Shown in pieces: positions 14,904 through 23,666 of a stretch of 64,000 nucleotides of DNA. The notes beneath the pieces were generated by a model. It was given only the letters and a program-made list of their open reading frames with translations, was not told the DNA's origin and searched no databases. The stretch comes from Actinophytocola sp050699935 (GTDB lineage: Bacteria > Actinomycetota > Actinomycetes > Mycobacteriales > Pseudonocardiaceae). Position 1 is the stretch's first letter. Each line of letters begins with the position of its first letter. The DNA lies in the NCBI RefSeq assembly GCF_050699935.1, contig NZ_JBOHGB010000001.1, positions 62,001 through 126,000 on the forward strand, in the 5' to 3' direction. The translations under genes were made by a program, and so were the position numbers.

Positions 14904-16400
14904 ATGAGTACCGCATCCACGACTGCATCCACGCCGGCCACCGTCCGGGCCCGCTTCTGCCCGTCACCCACCGGAACCCCGCACGTCGGGCTGATCCGCA
15001 CGATGCTGTTCAATTGGGCATTCGCCCGCCACCACGGCGGGCGGCTCGTGTTCCGCATCGAGGACACCGACGTCTCGCGTGACACCGAGGACAGCTACCG
15101 CGCGCTGCTCGACGCGTTGCACTGGCTGCGGCTGGACTGGGACGAGGGCCCCGAGGTCGGCGGTCCGGCCGGGCCGTACCGGCAGAGTGAGCGCGGCGAG
15201 ATCTACGCCGACGTCGCGCGCCGCCTGCTCGCGGCCGGCGAGCTGTACGAGTCCTTCTCCACCAACGAGGAGGTCGAGGCGCGCCGCCGCGCGGCCGGGC
15301 AGGACCCGAAGCTGGGCTACGACAACGCCGACCGCGACCTGACCGACGAGCGCAGGGCCGAGCTGCGTGCCGAGGGCCGCGAGCCGGTGCTGCGGATGCG
15401 GATGCCGGCCGAGGACATCACGTTCACCGACCTCATCCGCGGCGAGATCTCGTTCAAGCCCGGCAGCGTGCCGGACCCCGTACTCGTGCGGGCAAACGGC
15501 GCCCCGCTCTACACGCTGACCAACCCGGTCGACGACGCGCTCATGGGCATCACGCACGTGCTGCGCGGCGAAGACCTGCTGCCGTCCACGCCCCGGCAGA
15601 TCGCGCTCTACGGCGCGTTGCGGCGGATCGGCGTCACGTCGTCGACGCCCGAGTTCGGGCACATGCCGCTGGTGCGCGGTGCGGGCAACAAGAAGCTGTC
15701 CAAGCGCGACCCCGAGTCGAACCTGTTCCACTACCGGGACCGCGGCTTCTTGCCCGAGGGCCTGCTCAACTATCTGGCGCTGCTCGGTTGGGCGATCGCC
15801 GAGGACCGGGACGTGTTCACGATGGCGGAGATGATCGAGGCGTTCGACATCTCCCGGGTGAGCTCGAATCCGGCTCGGTTCGACCTCAAGAAAGCCGAGG
15901 CGATCAACGCCGACCACATTCGCCGGTTGACCGAAGCGGATTTCGTCGAGCGAATCATGCCCTACCTCATATTCGCGAAAATTCTGCCGGATAATCCGTC
16001 GGACGAGCAGATAAGGACCCTTACGGCAATCGCGCCACTGGTCCGCGAGCGGGTGACCGTGCTTTCCGACGCGGCCGAGATGGTCAGGTTCCTTTTCGTC
16101 GCCGACGACGAGTTCGCGCCGGAGCCGGACGCGGCCGCCAAGGCGCTCGGCGAGGCGGCGGGCCCGGTGCTCGACGCGAGCATCGCCGCGCTCGAGGGTG
16201 TCTCGGAGTGGACTACACCGGCGATCGAGGAGGCGCTCAAGGCCGCGCTGATCGACGGGCTGGGTCTCAAGCCCCGCAAGGCGTTCGCACCCGTGCGGGT
16301 CGCCGCGACCGGCCGCACGGTGTCGCCGCCACTGTACGAGTCGCTGGAGTTGCTGGGCCGCGAACGATCACTCGGCAGGTTGCGCCGGGCGAAAACCTGA
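14904..16400 (+). CDS. gltX: Glutamyl-tRNA synthetase
   Basis: 498 residues from ATG 14904. The class I signature appears as FCPSPTGTPHVGL (residues 18-30, HIGH-equivalent) and KKLSKRD (about residue 262, KMSKS-equivalent). Also present are YRQSERGEIYADVARRLL and LRGEDLLPSTPRQ, and the anticodon-binding C-terminal helices ending LLGRERSLGRLRRA. It charges tRNA-Glu, and in most actinobacteria also mischarges tRNA-Gln for amidotransferase repair. Finding it just upstream of tRNA-Gln and tRNA-Glu fits conserved actinobacterial gene order and marks this stretch as core chromosome. Confidence 0.98.
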   Translation: MSTASTTASTPATVRARFCPSPTGTPHVGLIRTMLFNWAFARHHGGRLVFRIEDTDVSRDTEDSYRALLDALHWLRLDWDEGPEVGGPAGPYRQSERGEIYADVARRLLAAGELYESFSTNEEVEARRRAAGQDPKLGYDNADRDLTDERRAELRAEGREPVLRMRMPAEDITFTDLIRGEISFKPGSVPDPVLVRANGAPLYTLTNPVDDALMGITHVLRGEDLLPSTPRQIALYGALRRIGVTSSTPEFGHMPLVRGAGNKKLSKRDPESNLFHYRDRGFLPEGLLNYLALLGWAIAEDRDVFTMAEMIEAFDISRVSSNPARFDLKKAEAINADHIRRLTEADFVERIMPYLIFAKILPDNPSDEQIRTLTAIAPLVRERVTVLSDAAEMVRFLFVADDEFAPEPDAAAKALGEAAGPVLDASIAALEGVSEWTTPAIEEALKAALIDGLGLKPRKAFAPVRVAATGRTVSPPLYESLELLGRERSLGRLRRAKT

Positions 16401-16543
16401 GAGATGCGTAACGCGGCGCCGACAACGAGCGATACAACTTATTCGGCCAAAGTAGATAGGCCGCTGGCTTAATCGTGTCAGTAGCGTGACTATCGCCTGG
16501 ATAGCCTATTCGGTTTGTGCCGAACAGGGCCTAGCCTCGCCTG

Positions 16544-17419
16544 ATGACCTTTGGCCTGGTTCCATTTCAGACCGAAGCTGCCGCGGCCGAACGACACCCG
16601 CACGCGGCCGCGCCCACCGGTCTGCTCCACGGCCATCGGCCCATCCCGATTCGCGCCGTCAGCCTCGACATCGACGACACGCTCATCGACTTCACGAGCA
16701 CCGCGCGGCAGGCACTGTGCGACCTCATCGGCCGCGACGACATGTGGTCGCGGTGGCAGCGCACGACCGACGAGCACGTGGCCCGGGTGGTCGCCGGGGA
16801 CCTGTCCTACGAGGACATGCACACCGCACGCACGAAGGCCTTCTTCGCCGACCTGGGCGCGCTGCTCGACGACGACCTGGTCGCCGACCTGGAGCGGCAG
16901 CGGAACACCCGGCTGCGGGCCACGTGGCGGCTCTACGACGACACGCTGCCGTGCCTGGACTGGCTGCACGCGGCCGGCGTGAAGCTCGCAGCGGTGACCA
17001 ACGCCTCGGGCTCCCACCAGCGCGGCAAGCTCGAGCGGCTCGGCATCGACCGGTTCTTCGACACGGTGGTCATCGCCGGCGAGCTCGGTGTCGCCAAACC
17101 GGATCCGGTGATCTTCCACACGGCGTGCGCGCGTCTCGGCGTCCCGGTCGAGGCCGCCCTGCACGTGGGCGACCTCCTCGAGGCGGACGCCATCGGCGCG
17201 CGCGATGCGGGCCTGCACGGAGTGTGGCTGGACCGGTCGCTCACGGGCCGTCACGGCCTCCGCGCGTACGCGGGTGTGCACGTGATCGAGTCCTTGGCCG
17301 ACCTGCCCGAACTGTTGGTGACCGAGTACCGGACGCCGGACCTGTCGGCGGCTCCGGCCCCGATTTCCGGCGCCGCCGGCCTGTGGGCTAACATCTCTTC
17401 CCGGCACTACGGGCGGTGA
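16544..17419 (+). CDS. HAD-superfamily hydrolase
   Basis: 291 residues from ATG 16544. The catalytic motif is LDIDDTLIDF (nucleophile D42, acid D44). Motif II lies near AVTNASGSHQ, motif III Lys in GVAKPDPVIFH and motif IV in HVGDLLEADAIGARDAGL. This is the phosphoglycolate phosphatase/haloacid dehalogenase subfamily I. The substrate is unknown. The first 30 residues are not part of the fold, and a later start is possible, but no better ribosome site was seen. The gene sits between gltX and the tRNA pair, a common actinobacterial arrangement. Confidence 0.88.
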   Translation: MTFGLVPFQTEAAAAERHPHAAAPTGLLHGHRPIPIRAVSLDIDDTLIDFTSTARQALCDLIGRDDMWSRWQRTTDEHVARVVAGDLSYEDMHTARTKAFFADLGALLDDDLVADLERQRNTRLRATWRLYDDTLPCLDWLHAAGVKLAAVTNASGSHQRGKLERLGIDRFFDTVVIAGELGVAKPDPVIFHTACARLGVPVEAALHVGDLLEADAIGARDAGLHGVWLDRSLTGRHGLRAYAGVHVIESLADLPELLVTEYRTPDLSAAPAPISGAAGLWANISSRHYGR

Positions 17420-17447
17420 GTCACGGCTCCAAGATCCACTGTGCCGG

Positions 17448-17519
17448 TGGGGTATGGTGTAATCGGCAGCACGACTGATTCTGGTTCAGTTAGTCTAGGT
17501 TCGAGTCCTGGTACCCCAG
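17448..17519 (+). tRNA. tRNA-Gln (anticodon CTG)
   Basis: The acceptor TGGGGTA pairs with TACCCCA, discriminator G at 17519. The anticodon stem ACTGA/TCAGT closes the loop TTCTGGT, giving CTG. The T arm CTAGG-TTCGAGT-CCTGG has one wobble pair. CCA is not encoded. Confidence 0.96.
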
Positions 17520-17578
17520 CAGGGAGAACGGAATCAGCACTGCTAATGTTCTTCCTGATCGACCGAGCTGATCGGTGC

Positions 17579-17651
17579 GGCCCCGTCGTCTAGTGGCCTA
17601 GGACGCCGCCCTCTCAAGGCGGTAGCGCGGGTTCAAATCCCGTCGGGGCTA
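17579..17651 (+). tRNA. tRNA-Glu (anticodon CTC)
   Basis: The acceptor GGCCCCG pairs with CGGGGCT, including a G-U first pair; discriminator A at 17651. The anticodon stem CCGCC/GGCGG encloses CTCTCAA, giving CTC. The T loop is TTCAAAT instead of the commoner TTCGAAT, while the partial copy at 52.5 kb has TTCGAAT. The 3' half serves as the left boundary of a probable genomic island. Confidence 0.96.
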
Positions 17652-17654
17652 CGT
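17610..17654 (+). other. Left attachment site (attL) within tRNA-Glu
   Basis: The direct repeat begins CCTCTCAAG in the anticodon loop and ends GGGGCTACGT. It matches the right copy at 43 of 45 positions; the differences are G/C at the tenth base and A/G in the T loop. Confidence 0.65.
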
Positions 17655-18403
17655 GTCATGACCAGCCCGTTTCCATTGTGGAGCGGGCTGGTTATTTCTT
17701 GTGTGGCATGAATTCGTGGCATGGTGGGCTCGCTTGCGCGTTTGCGCCGCGGACCGGCGTGGTGGAGTCGGGTGGTCCTATTGCCCAGGGTTTCGCCAGA
17801 TGGCTCCGTGATTGTCGGCTCATTTCCCTCTGCTCCGGGCTTGTCCACGTCGCGGTCGTGACGAAGTTGCGTGTCATCAACACGGTCCTCACCGGTGGCA
17901 GTCGCGCCCGTGGCGTCAGGAGCGGGGGGAGAGGACCAAGCGACGCGCGGAGCCTGCCTGACGATCTTGAGGACGCCGACCGCGCCGTCGATGAGCTTCA
18001 TCAGGTTCTCGCCGCTGGAGAGCAGGGCGGCCATCTTGCCGGCGATCCGCCCGGCGCAATCGGTGGCGATCCGTACGCACTCCGGGATCGCTGCCGCGAT
18101 GCTCTGCCCGAACGTGGCCGGTGCCTCGGCGATCGCCTGGCTCATGATCGGCACGATCTGGCCGACCGCTTCGTTGATCAGCTGGGTGACGTCGGCGACC
18201 GCCTTGGCGACCACCTCGCCGGCCACCGAGAGCATCCTATTGGTCGCTCCCGGCGAGACTTTGGGTGTTCCGGCCACGCCGGGCAGCGCCGGGTTGGCGT
18301 CTGGCAGGCGATCCTGACCGCGTTGCAGGCACGGGCCGATGCGGCCGGGCATGTCACCTGGGATGTCAGCGTGGACTCCACGATCTCTCGGGCGCATCAG
18401 CAT
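17652..18403 (-). other. Hypothetical open frame, possibly a cut-off gene at the island edge
   Basis: A minus-strand frame is open from 18403 down into the tRNA-Glu gene (nominal stop 17633). Residues encoded about 18270-17930 look protein-like: a helical, Ala/Ile-rich stretch with LINEAVGQIVPIMSQAIAEA and IPECVRIATDCAGRIAGK. The part near the tRNA looks like random translation. It could be the remains of a longer helical protein cut when the island formed. No family was recognised and no ribosome site is evident. Confidence 0.25.
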
Positions 18404-18590
18404 GCAGCGGGTGCGCGTACAAGGGGATCTACAGCACGAACCGCCAGGCAGGAGTGTCGGTACCGAGCCTTCATTCCCGCTTCGACAGGCTCGCCGTGCG
18501 CTACGAGGCCACCGTCCACATCGCCGCCATCAACGAATGGCAGGTGGGCCTGCGCCAGGCGTCGGTAGGCGGCTTCCCGGTAGGCGTCCT
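18285..18590 (+). pseudogene. IS5-family transposase remnant
   Basis: One frame reads QAILTALQARADAAGHVTW followed by DVSVDSTISRAHQHAAGAR, which is the DDE-region start of IS5-type transposases with the first catalytic Asp. About 80 bases later another frame reads RFDRLAVRYEATVHIAAINEW, the transposase C-terminus. The middle of the protein is missing and the frames do not join, so it is inactive. Terminal inverted repeats were not found. It marks the left part of the island as a site of past insertion. Confidence 0.7.
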
Positions 18591-18759
18591 CTCGGGCACC
18601 CGGTATGCGAGGTCCGTGGCGGTGGACACGGCACCGGTGAGGCGGTAGGCAGGGCCGGTTCGATGAAGGTCATCCGCAATGACTCGCGGTCGTGGAAGTC
18701 TTTCCAGTCAACCTGGACGGCCGGGTCGAGCACGGCGAGCAGCGCCCGGCGCCGGCACA

Positions 18760-19122
18760 TCATTGGCCGTAGGACAGCCGTAGACGCTCGTTGATCAGCA
18801 AATTGAGCCGATGACGCATGTGGCCACGCTTGCTGTCACTCGGCGCGACATCGGTGGTGGTGAGTGTCCAGCGGAGGGCGCAGCCGTATCCGTCGCCGGC
18901 CAGCCGCAAGTCGAAACGTATACGATCCTGCGGCCGGTCCGGCCACAGCGACGACCACACCACCAGGTTCGGCCGTTCAGCCTCGATGACCTGCGGCTCG
19001 ACCTCGTCATCAAGCAGTTCCATCCAGGCACGACCAGACTCGCGGCGAGGCACTGTCAGCGACTCCCACACCACATGCGGCGGAGCAGGTTGACCGCGTT
19101 CCCGGCTTCCGAGTTCGAGCAC
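18760..19122 (-). CDS. Conserved actinobacterial protein, SRPBCC-like
   Basis: 120 residues from GTG 19122. The core PPHVVWESLTVPRR, LVVWSSLWPDRP and IRFDLRLAGDG, with the tail HRLNLLINERLRLSYGQ, resembles small stand-alone SRPBCC (START-like) ligand-binding proteins widespread in actinomycetes. No catalytic residues are expected in this family and the ligand is unknown. It stands alone, flanked on both sides by gene relics, and appears intact. The start is uncertain by a few codons because no clear ribosome site is present. Confidence 0.6.
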   Translation of the reverse strand: MLELGSRERGQPAPPHVVWESLTVPRRESGRAWMELLDDEVEPQVIEAERPNLVVWSSLWPDRPQDRIRFDLRLAGDGYGCALRWTLTTTDVAPSDSKRGHMRHRLNLLINERLRLSYGQ

Positions 19123-19164
19123 ACGTACAGCCTAAGCCGGGTGCCGACGTCCGGACTCGCCGAC

Positions 19165-19393
19165 GCGCACACCTCGACTTCGCCATCACCGCGGATCTGG
19201 TGGATGCTGGCCGCATCAACATTTCGAGCGCTGGGAGTCGCAGGCGGATGTCGAGGTGAACGCAGCGCAGTAGCCGGCCCGGTTCAAGGCAGCCGCGTGC
19301 GCGGCGGGCCTGTTCAACAACACTCACGCAGTCCGCGAGACAGGCCCCGCGCTGTTGCGGCTCGACCACCATGTGGCCCGTGACGATCACCAT
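19165..19393. pseudogene. Antibiotic-biosynthesis-monooxygenase (ABM) gene broken by an internal inversion
   Basis: On the minus strand from ATG 19393, with GGAGGAG upstream, the frame reads MVIVTGHMVVEPQQRG then VVEQARRARGCLE, the first half of an ABM-domain monooxygenase. The second half is on the plus strand at about 19165-19254: DFAITADLVDAGRINI, then, after loss of one T, ERWESQADVE. Normally these halves are continuous (...GCLDFAI...). The junction therefore looks like a local inversion within the gene plus a one-base deletion. ABM enzymes are small cofactor-free oxygenases; this copy cannot work. Confidence 0.65.
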
Positions 19394-19561
19394 GTGCTGC
19401 TCCTCCGTTGGGGTTCGAACCGGCCGACGCGGTAGATGACGGCCGACCGAGGACAAACCCATCGGTGCGCACACACTTCTGGGACCCGAGACGGTGTGAC
19501 CGCGCGGTGCAGATGCGTGGAAGTCCGGTCGGCGGGGCCTCCTGGATGCCACAATCCACCG

Positions 19562-20401
19562 ATGGATCACCCGGAGCTCACCGCCGACGAGGTGCGCCGC
19601 GCATCGTTTCGATCCCAGATCGGAGGGTTCGCGAAGCGACCGGTCCGGGATCTGCTCGCGCGAGTGGCCGTCGAGATCGAGGCCGGTCGCTCACCAGCGC
19701 AGCTGACCGTCACCAGCGTCGAGCTACCGGTGAAGCTGCGTGGCTACCGGATCGACGATGTCACCGACCTGCTGACCAGGCTCGGAATCACCGTTCAGGC
19801 CGATCCGGGTCTCCGCGGCGTCAACCCCAAGCCCGCCCGGCCGGGGGTATCTCCGCTCACCAGCCCGACCCTGATGCGTGACAATTTCAGCGGCCATGTC
19901 CTCGACGCGGACGACTCGCTGCTGGGCGGCGTTCGCGGGTCGTCCAAGGGGCAGGTGCTGGACGATCCGGAGGGCCGCACATTGCTTCAGATGCGGCCTT
20001 CGACGAAGAAGGGCGACGGATGGGTGGTCGCCGATGCCGCCGGCGCGGAGATCGGGCGCATCGTTAATCAGAGTCGGGCCGTCGGTCCCAACCGGCGTCG
20101 GTACGACCTTCAGGCCGGCGCGACGGTCATCGGCCGCTGCGGGACGCGCGTGCTTGGAAACCTGATGTTCATCGAGGACGAGGCGGGGACGGAGATCGCC
20201 GTCGGCAAACACCGCGAACGGTTACTGGGTGAGCGCCGCAAGGACGGCGTCTTCCTCGACACTGTGTGGACCCTGCACCAGCCGCTCGGCGAGCCGTTGC
20301 GCAGCCTCGCAGTCTGCGCGGTGCTCCTCACCGAGAGCCTGTTCCCGCCCTCGACCGGCGGCGATGGCGGCACGGCGGCCTCGGTCGGCACCGGCCAGTA
20401 G
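19562..20401 (+). CDS. DivIVA-motif protein with C-terminal LURP/scramblase-like domain
   Basis: 279 residues from ATG 19562, the first Met before recognisable sequence. The N-terminal 80 residues hold two copies of a short DivIVA-type motif (VRRASFRSQIGGFAKRPVRDL and LRGYRIDDVTDLLTRLG). The remainder, from about residue 95, is beta-rich (LLQMRPSTKKGDGWVV, GNLMFIEDEAGTEIAV) and recalls tubby-like/LURP-one or scramblase-related domains. It ends in a hydrophobic SLAVCAVLLTESLF helix. Function is unknown; membrane or pole association is a guess. The domain assignments come from pattern recognition and are tentative. The gene is isolated, with 600 bases of non-coding sequence after it. Confidence 0.6.
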   Translation: MDHPELTADEVRRASFRSQIGGFAKRPVRDLLARVAVEIEAGRSPAQLTVTSVELPVKLRGYRIDDVTDLLTRLGITVQADPGLRGVNPKPARPGVSPLTSPTLMRDNFSGHVLDADDSLLGGVRGSSKGQVLDDPEGRTLLQMRPSTKKGDGWVVADAAGAEIGRIVNQSRAVGPNRRRYDLQAGATVIGRCGTRVLGNLMFIEDEAGTEIAVGKHRERLLGERRKDGVFLDTVWTLHQPLGEPLRSLAVCAVLLTESLFPPSTGGDGGTAASVGTGQ

Positions 20402-20998
20402 CGAGGACTTACGAAGGCGGCGAAGGTCAGACAACCCCGAGCGCTGGCCCTGTTGATCATGGACGATACCTTGGTTGATCATTCCTCTTGCGACAGAAGA
20501 ATGGCGACAACCAAGGGCTTCAGTTGACCAGTGTGCACGACACCGGTTCTGCCGGGTGTGTAGGGAGACCTCGTCCGCTTCCGCCAGTGCTCTTTATTGC
20601 TGGAACCGCTCCCATCGGTCGTCACGCTGGTCGCCGACCACGACGGACTCTCCCACGAGGGGCTGCCCCATCACCGAGGCGTGCCAACAACTGTCCGATG
20701 CCGGTGCGCACCGCTGGTCGACGCGGCCGGCGTGCCGGTCGCCGCGCTGCCGGTGCCGTACCGCACGACCGGGTGTGCCTCCGCGTCGCCGCACAGATGC
20801 TGTCTGACATACCGCGTGACGTGGCCGGCAGCGCATATGTCCATGTCGCGGATCGTCCTTTGTGGCCCCCGATTGGTTTGAACGCAGTTTGCGATAGCAT
20901 CGCCGCGCCCACGGCGTTGCCTCCCGGGGAAGCCACGACGATGCACGGCTCGACACGCGTCACCACTCCCCGCCGGTCCGGTGATACGAAAGGACCAG
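20402..20998. other. Stretch without a recognisable gene
   Basis: About 600 bases between the DivIVA-like gene and the conservon. Open frames exist on both strands but none resembles a protein. The last 100 bases presumably hold the conservon promoter; no clear consensus hexamers were found. GAAAGGA at 20988-20994 is the ribosome site for the kinase. Confidence 0.5.
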
Positions 20999-22825
20999 AT
21001 GTCTGACTTGCCCCGCTCCGAGCCCTCGACCGAGCCGCGCGGGCTGCGACTGCCCTATGGCTCCGTAGCACCAGCGCGTGGCGCGCCCGACCCCTTCGGT
21101 CGGCTCCGAACCCAGCTCGTCAACACGGCGGTCATCGCGGGGTGTGTGATCGTGTTGATGGCCGGGGCTGGTGTTGCGGTGATCGCGGCGGGGTTGTACC
21201 CGGCGACGAACGTGTCGTTCGGCCTCGCCGCGGGCACCGTCGTGGTCGGCATCGCAGCGGCGCTGCGTGTGTTCTATCTCTTCCGGGCCCTGCAACAGCT
21301 ACAGCTGCCGGTCCCAGCGCCCGCGCCGCCGCGCGAGACCTACTTGGTGCCCGAGCCGTGGTCGCCGCAGGCGGTCGAATGGCGCGCACCGCTCGCCGTC
21401 CCCGCCGAGGTCGCCACGCCCATGTTCGTCCCGGGCGGCGTCGAGCAGTGGGGCGACGTCTTCGGCAAGCTCTCCCGCCGGCTGCAGTCGCTGGTCAACC
21501 GGCTGATCCGCAGCATCGACAAGATGGAGCACGAGCTCGAGGACCCGGAGCTGCTCGACATGCTCTGGGGCATCGACCACCTCGCCACCCTGGTTCGACG
21601 CCAGGCGGAGAACATCGCCGTCCTGGGAGGAGAAACCCTCGAGCGGCGGTCGGACAACCCGGTCGACGTCAACGCCGTGCTGCGGTCCGCGGTCGCCGAG
21701 ATCCAGCGCTACCGGCAGGTCGTCACGATCCCCATCCGGGACGCGCGCATCCACGGCCATGTGGTCGCGGAGATCATCCACCTGTTGTCCGAATTGCTGG
21801 ACAACGCCACCACCTTCAGCTCCGACGACGCGCCCAAGGTCGCCTTCCGCGCCCAGTACGTCACCGCGGGCCTCACGATCCAGGTGCAGGACCGCGGCAT
21901 CGGCATGAACACCGAGGACCTGCAGCGCATCAACCACCTGCTCCACCGCGACACCCACCTCGACGTCGGCGAGCTGTTCAAGGACGGCCGGATCGGGCTA
22001 GCGGTGGTCAAGGAGCTCGCCCGGCGGCACGACATCGGGGTGGAGCTGCAGCCGAACATCTACGGCGGCATCGACGCGTCGATCGTCGTGCCGCACAAGC
22101 TGCTCGACAACCTGTCGGATCTCCCGGCCGTGCGCAGGCCTGCCGCGCCCGGGCGCGAGACGACCTCGAGCCGGGCGGCCGGGTCCGGACGCGTTGCGGT
22201 GGCGGAGAAGAAGCCGGTCCCGGCGCTGGCCCCGGCCACCTCGCCGCCCCCGCGGCGCGCCCCGCAACCGGCGGCGCAAGCTGTGCGCGCCGTACAACCG
22301 GCGGCCCAACCGGCGGCCCAACCGGCACCGAAACCTGCGGCACCGTCCGCGGCTCCGCCGGTGCAGCCCGCGGCACAGCCCGCGTCGCAGCCGGTGGCGT
22401 CCGGCCAGGGCGCCGCAGCGCGGTCCTCGTTCACGCCCAAGCAAGCCGAGCCGGAGCTGCCGACCCGCGAGCGAGGCACCGCGCTCGCCGCCATGCGCGA
22501 CGCGGCGTGGGCCGCGCCCCAGCCCCAGGCCGAAGCACAGACAGGGGCACAGACCGCGGCACAGACAGGGGAGAGCGGGGGCCCGGACCGGCTCCCGGAC
22601 ACGTCGGCGCCCGCCGCCGGTGACCGCCCGGCGCTGCCGCAGCGTCGTGAACAGCGCTCGCACCTCCGGCCGGAGCTGCGCCAGAACCCGGTGGTGACCC
22701 GCCCGATCCCCGGGCACAGCCCGAACCTGCTGGCCGACCTCCAGCTCGGCCGGGTGGCGGGGCAGCAGGAAATCGTGCACGGGGAGGCGAGCGCCGATTC
22801 GGCCGGCGATCAGGACGAGCAGTAG
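20999..22825 (+). CDS. Conservon sensor-kinase-like ATPase (CvnA type)
   Basis: 608 residues from ATG 20999, with GAAAGGA upstream. Two membrane segments lie at about residues 35-90. The histidine-kinase-type ATP-binding domain shows SELLDNATTFSSDDAP (N box), VQDRGIGMN (G1) and DGRIGLAVVKELARRHDIG (G2). No classical His phosphoacceptor H box precedes it. From about residue 400 the protein becomes a low-complexity Ala/Pro/Gln linker, ending in a conserved Arg/Pro-rich tail. This is the usual architecture of CvnA, the membrane protein of actinobacterial conservons, which works with a roadblock protein, a DUF742 protein and a GTPase in a GPCR-like assembly regulating development or antibiotic production. 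Confidence 0.88.
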   Translation: MSDLPRSEPSTEPRGLRLPYGSVAPARGAPDPFGRLRTQLVNTAVIAGCVIVLMAGAGVAVIAAGLYPATNVSFGLAAGTVVVGIAAALRVFYLFRALQQLQLPVPAPAPPRETYLVPEPWSPQAVEWRAPLAVPAEVATPMFVPGGVEQWGDVFGKLSRRLQSLVNRLIRSIDKMEHELEDPELLDMLWGIDHLATLVRRQAENIAVLGGETLERRSDNPVDVNAVLRSAVAEIQRYRQVVTIPIRDARIHGHVVAEIIHLLSELLDNATTFSSDDAPKVAFRAQYVTAGLTIQVQDRGIGMNTEDLQRINHLLHRDTHLDVGELFKDGRIGLAVVKELARRHDIGVELQPNIYGGIDASIVVPHKLLDNLSDLPAVRRPAAPGRETTSSRAAGSGRVAVAEKKPVPALAPATSPPPRRAPQPAAQAVRAVQPAAQPAAQPAPKPAAPSAAPPVQPAAQPASQPVASGQGAAARSSFTPKQAEPELPTRERGTALAAMRDAAWAAPQPQAEAQTGAQTAAQTGESGGPDRLPDTSAPAAGDRPALPQRREQRSHLRPELRQNPVVTRPIPGHSPNLLADLQLGRVAGQQEIVHGEASADSAGDQDEQ

Positions 22826-22866
22826 CAGCGTGCGGACGAGCGAAACACCGAAGGAGAGAAGGGCTC

Positions 22867-23283
22867 ATGGCCGACGATCTGACCTGGCTACTTCGCCGCC
22901 TCATCGAGGCGGTGCCCGGTGCGCAGAGCGCCGTGTTGTTGTCGGTCGACGGGATCGCCAAGTACTCGCACGGACTGTCGCCGGAAGGCGCGGACACCCT
23001 CGCCGCGCTGTCGTGCGGGATGCTCTCGCTCGCCCAACAGGTGGGCAAGAACTTCGGCAAGGGTGAGTCGGACGGTGTCCGCCAGGTGGCCACCGAGCTC
23101 GACCACACCATCCTGTTCGTCAGCTCGGCGAGCCTCGGCAGTCTGCTCGCGGTCTTGGCCAGCCGCGAGGTCGACGCGCGCGTCCTCAGCTTCGAGATGA
23201 CGAAGCTGTGCCACCAGGTTCCGGACTTCCTCGCCACGCCGAGCCGTCAGCAAAGCTTCACCGTCGGCAACGGTTCCCGGTGA
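22867..23283 (+). CDS. Roadblock/LC7 domain protein (CvnB type)
   Basis: 138 residues from ATG 22867, preceded by GGAGAGAAGG. A single roadblock/LC7 domain fills the protein (LLRRLIEAVPGAQSAVLLS, DGIAKYSHGL, QVATELDHTILFVSSA). Roadblock proteins act as regulators of small GTPases, in line with the GTPase gene two positions on. It is the second gene of the conservon, in the order A-B-C-D seen throughout Streptomyces and relatives. Confidence 0.92.
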   Translation: MADDLTWLLRRLIEAVPGAQSAVLLSVDGIAKYSHGLSPEGADTLAALSCGMLSLAQQVGKNFGKGESDGVRQVATELDHTILFVSSASLGSLLAVLASREVDARVLSFEMTKLCHQVPDFLATPSRQQSFTVGNGSR

Positions 23284-23666
23284 GCATGACCGACGAGGAG
23301 CCACCCGCGGACCTCGCCGGACAGTCCGGTCACGACATGTGGGTCCGTCCGTACACCGCGACGTACGGGCGGACCCAACCCAGCACGGTCCTGGACCTCA
23401 TGTCCCTCGTGAAGGCCACCGGTCGCGGGCGGATCTCGCTGGACCGGTTGGGCTACGAGCACGCGCAGGCACTTAGCCTGTGCCGCGTGCCGATCGCGGT
23501 CGCCGAGGTGGCCGCGCACCTGCGCCAGCCGGCGAACGTCGCGAAGATCCTGCTCTCGGACCTCATCGACGCGGGCGCGGTGACCACCCGGCCGCCCGCA
23601 CACGACTCATACACCGACAACCCAGAACTCCTGGAGGCGTTGCTTGTTGGTCTCCGAAACCTCTGA
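23280..23666 (+). CDS. DUF742 protein (CvnC type)
   Basis: 128 residues if started at GTG 23280, which overlaps the cvnB stop by 4 bases (GTGA); ATG 23286 is the alternative. Features of DUF742 are MWVRPYTATYGRTQPS, SLVKATGRGR, CRVPIAVAEVAAHLRQP and VAKILLSDLIDAGAV, a winged-helix-like fold. Its end overlaps the GTPase gene by 23 bases. DUF742 is an obligatory conservon member of unknown biochemical function, thought to help assembly of the complex. Confidence 0.9.
   Translation: MSMTDEEPPADLAGQSGHDMWVRPYTATYGRTQPSTVLDLMSLVKATGRGRISLDRLGYEHAQALSLCRVPIAVAEVAAHLRQPANVAKILLSDLIDAGAVTTRPPAHDSYTDNPELLEALLVGLRNL

Noticed and set aside
20488..21006. Overlapping plus-strand frames before the conservon
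   Set aside because: No ribosome sites or protein-like sequence; three frames are open simultaneously, as expected from GC content.
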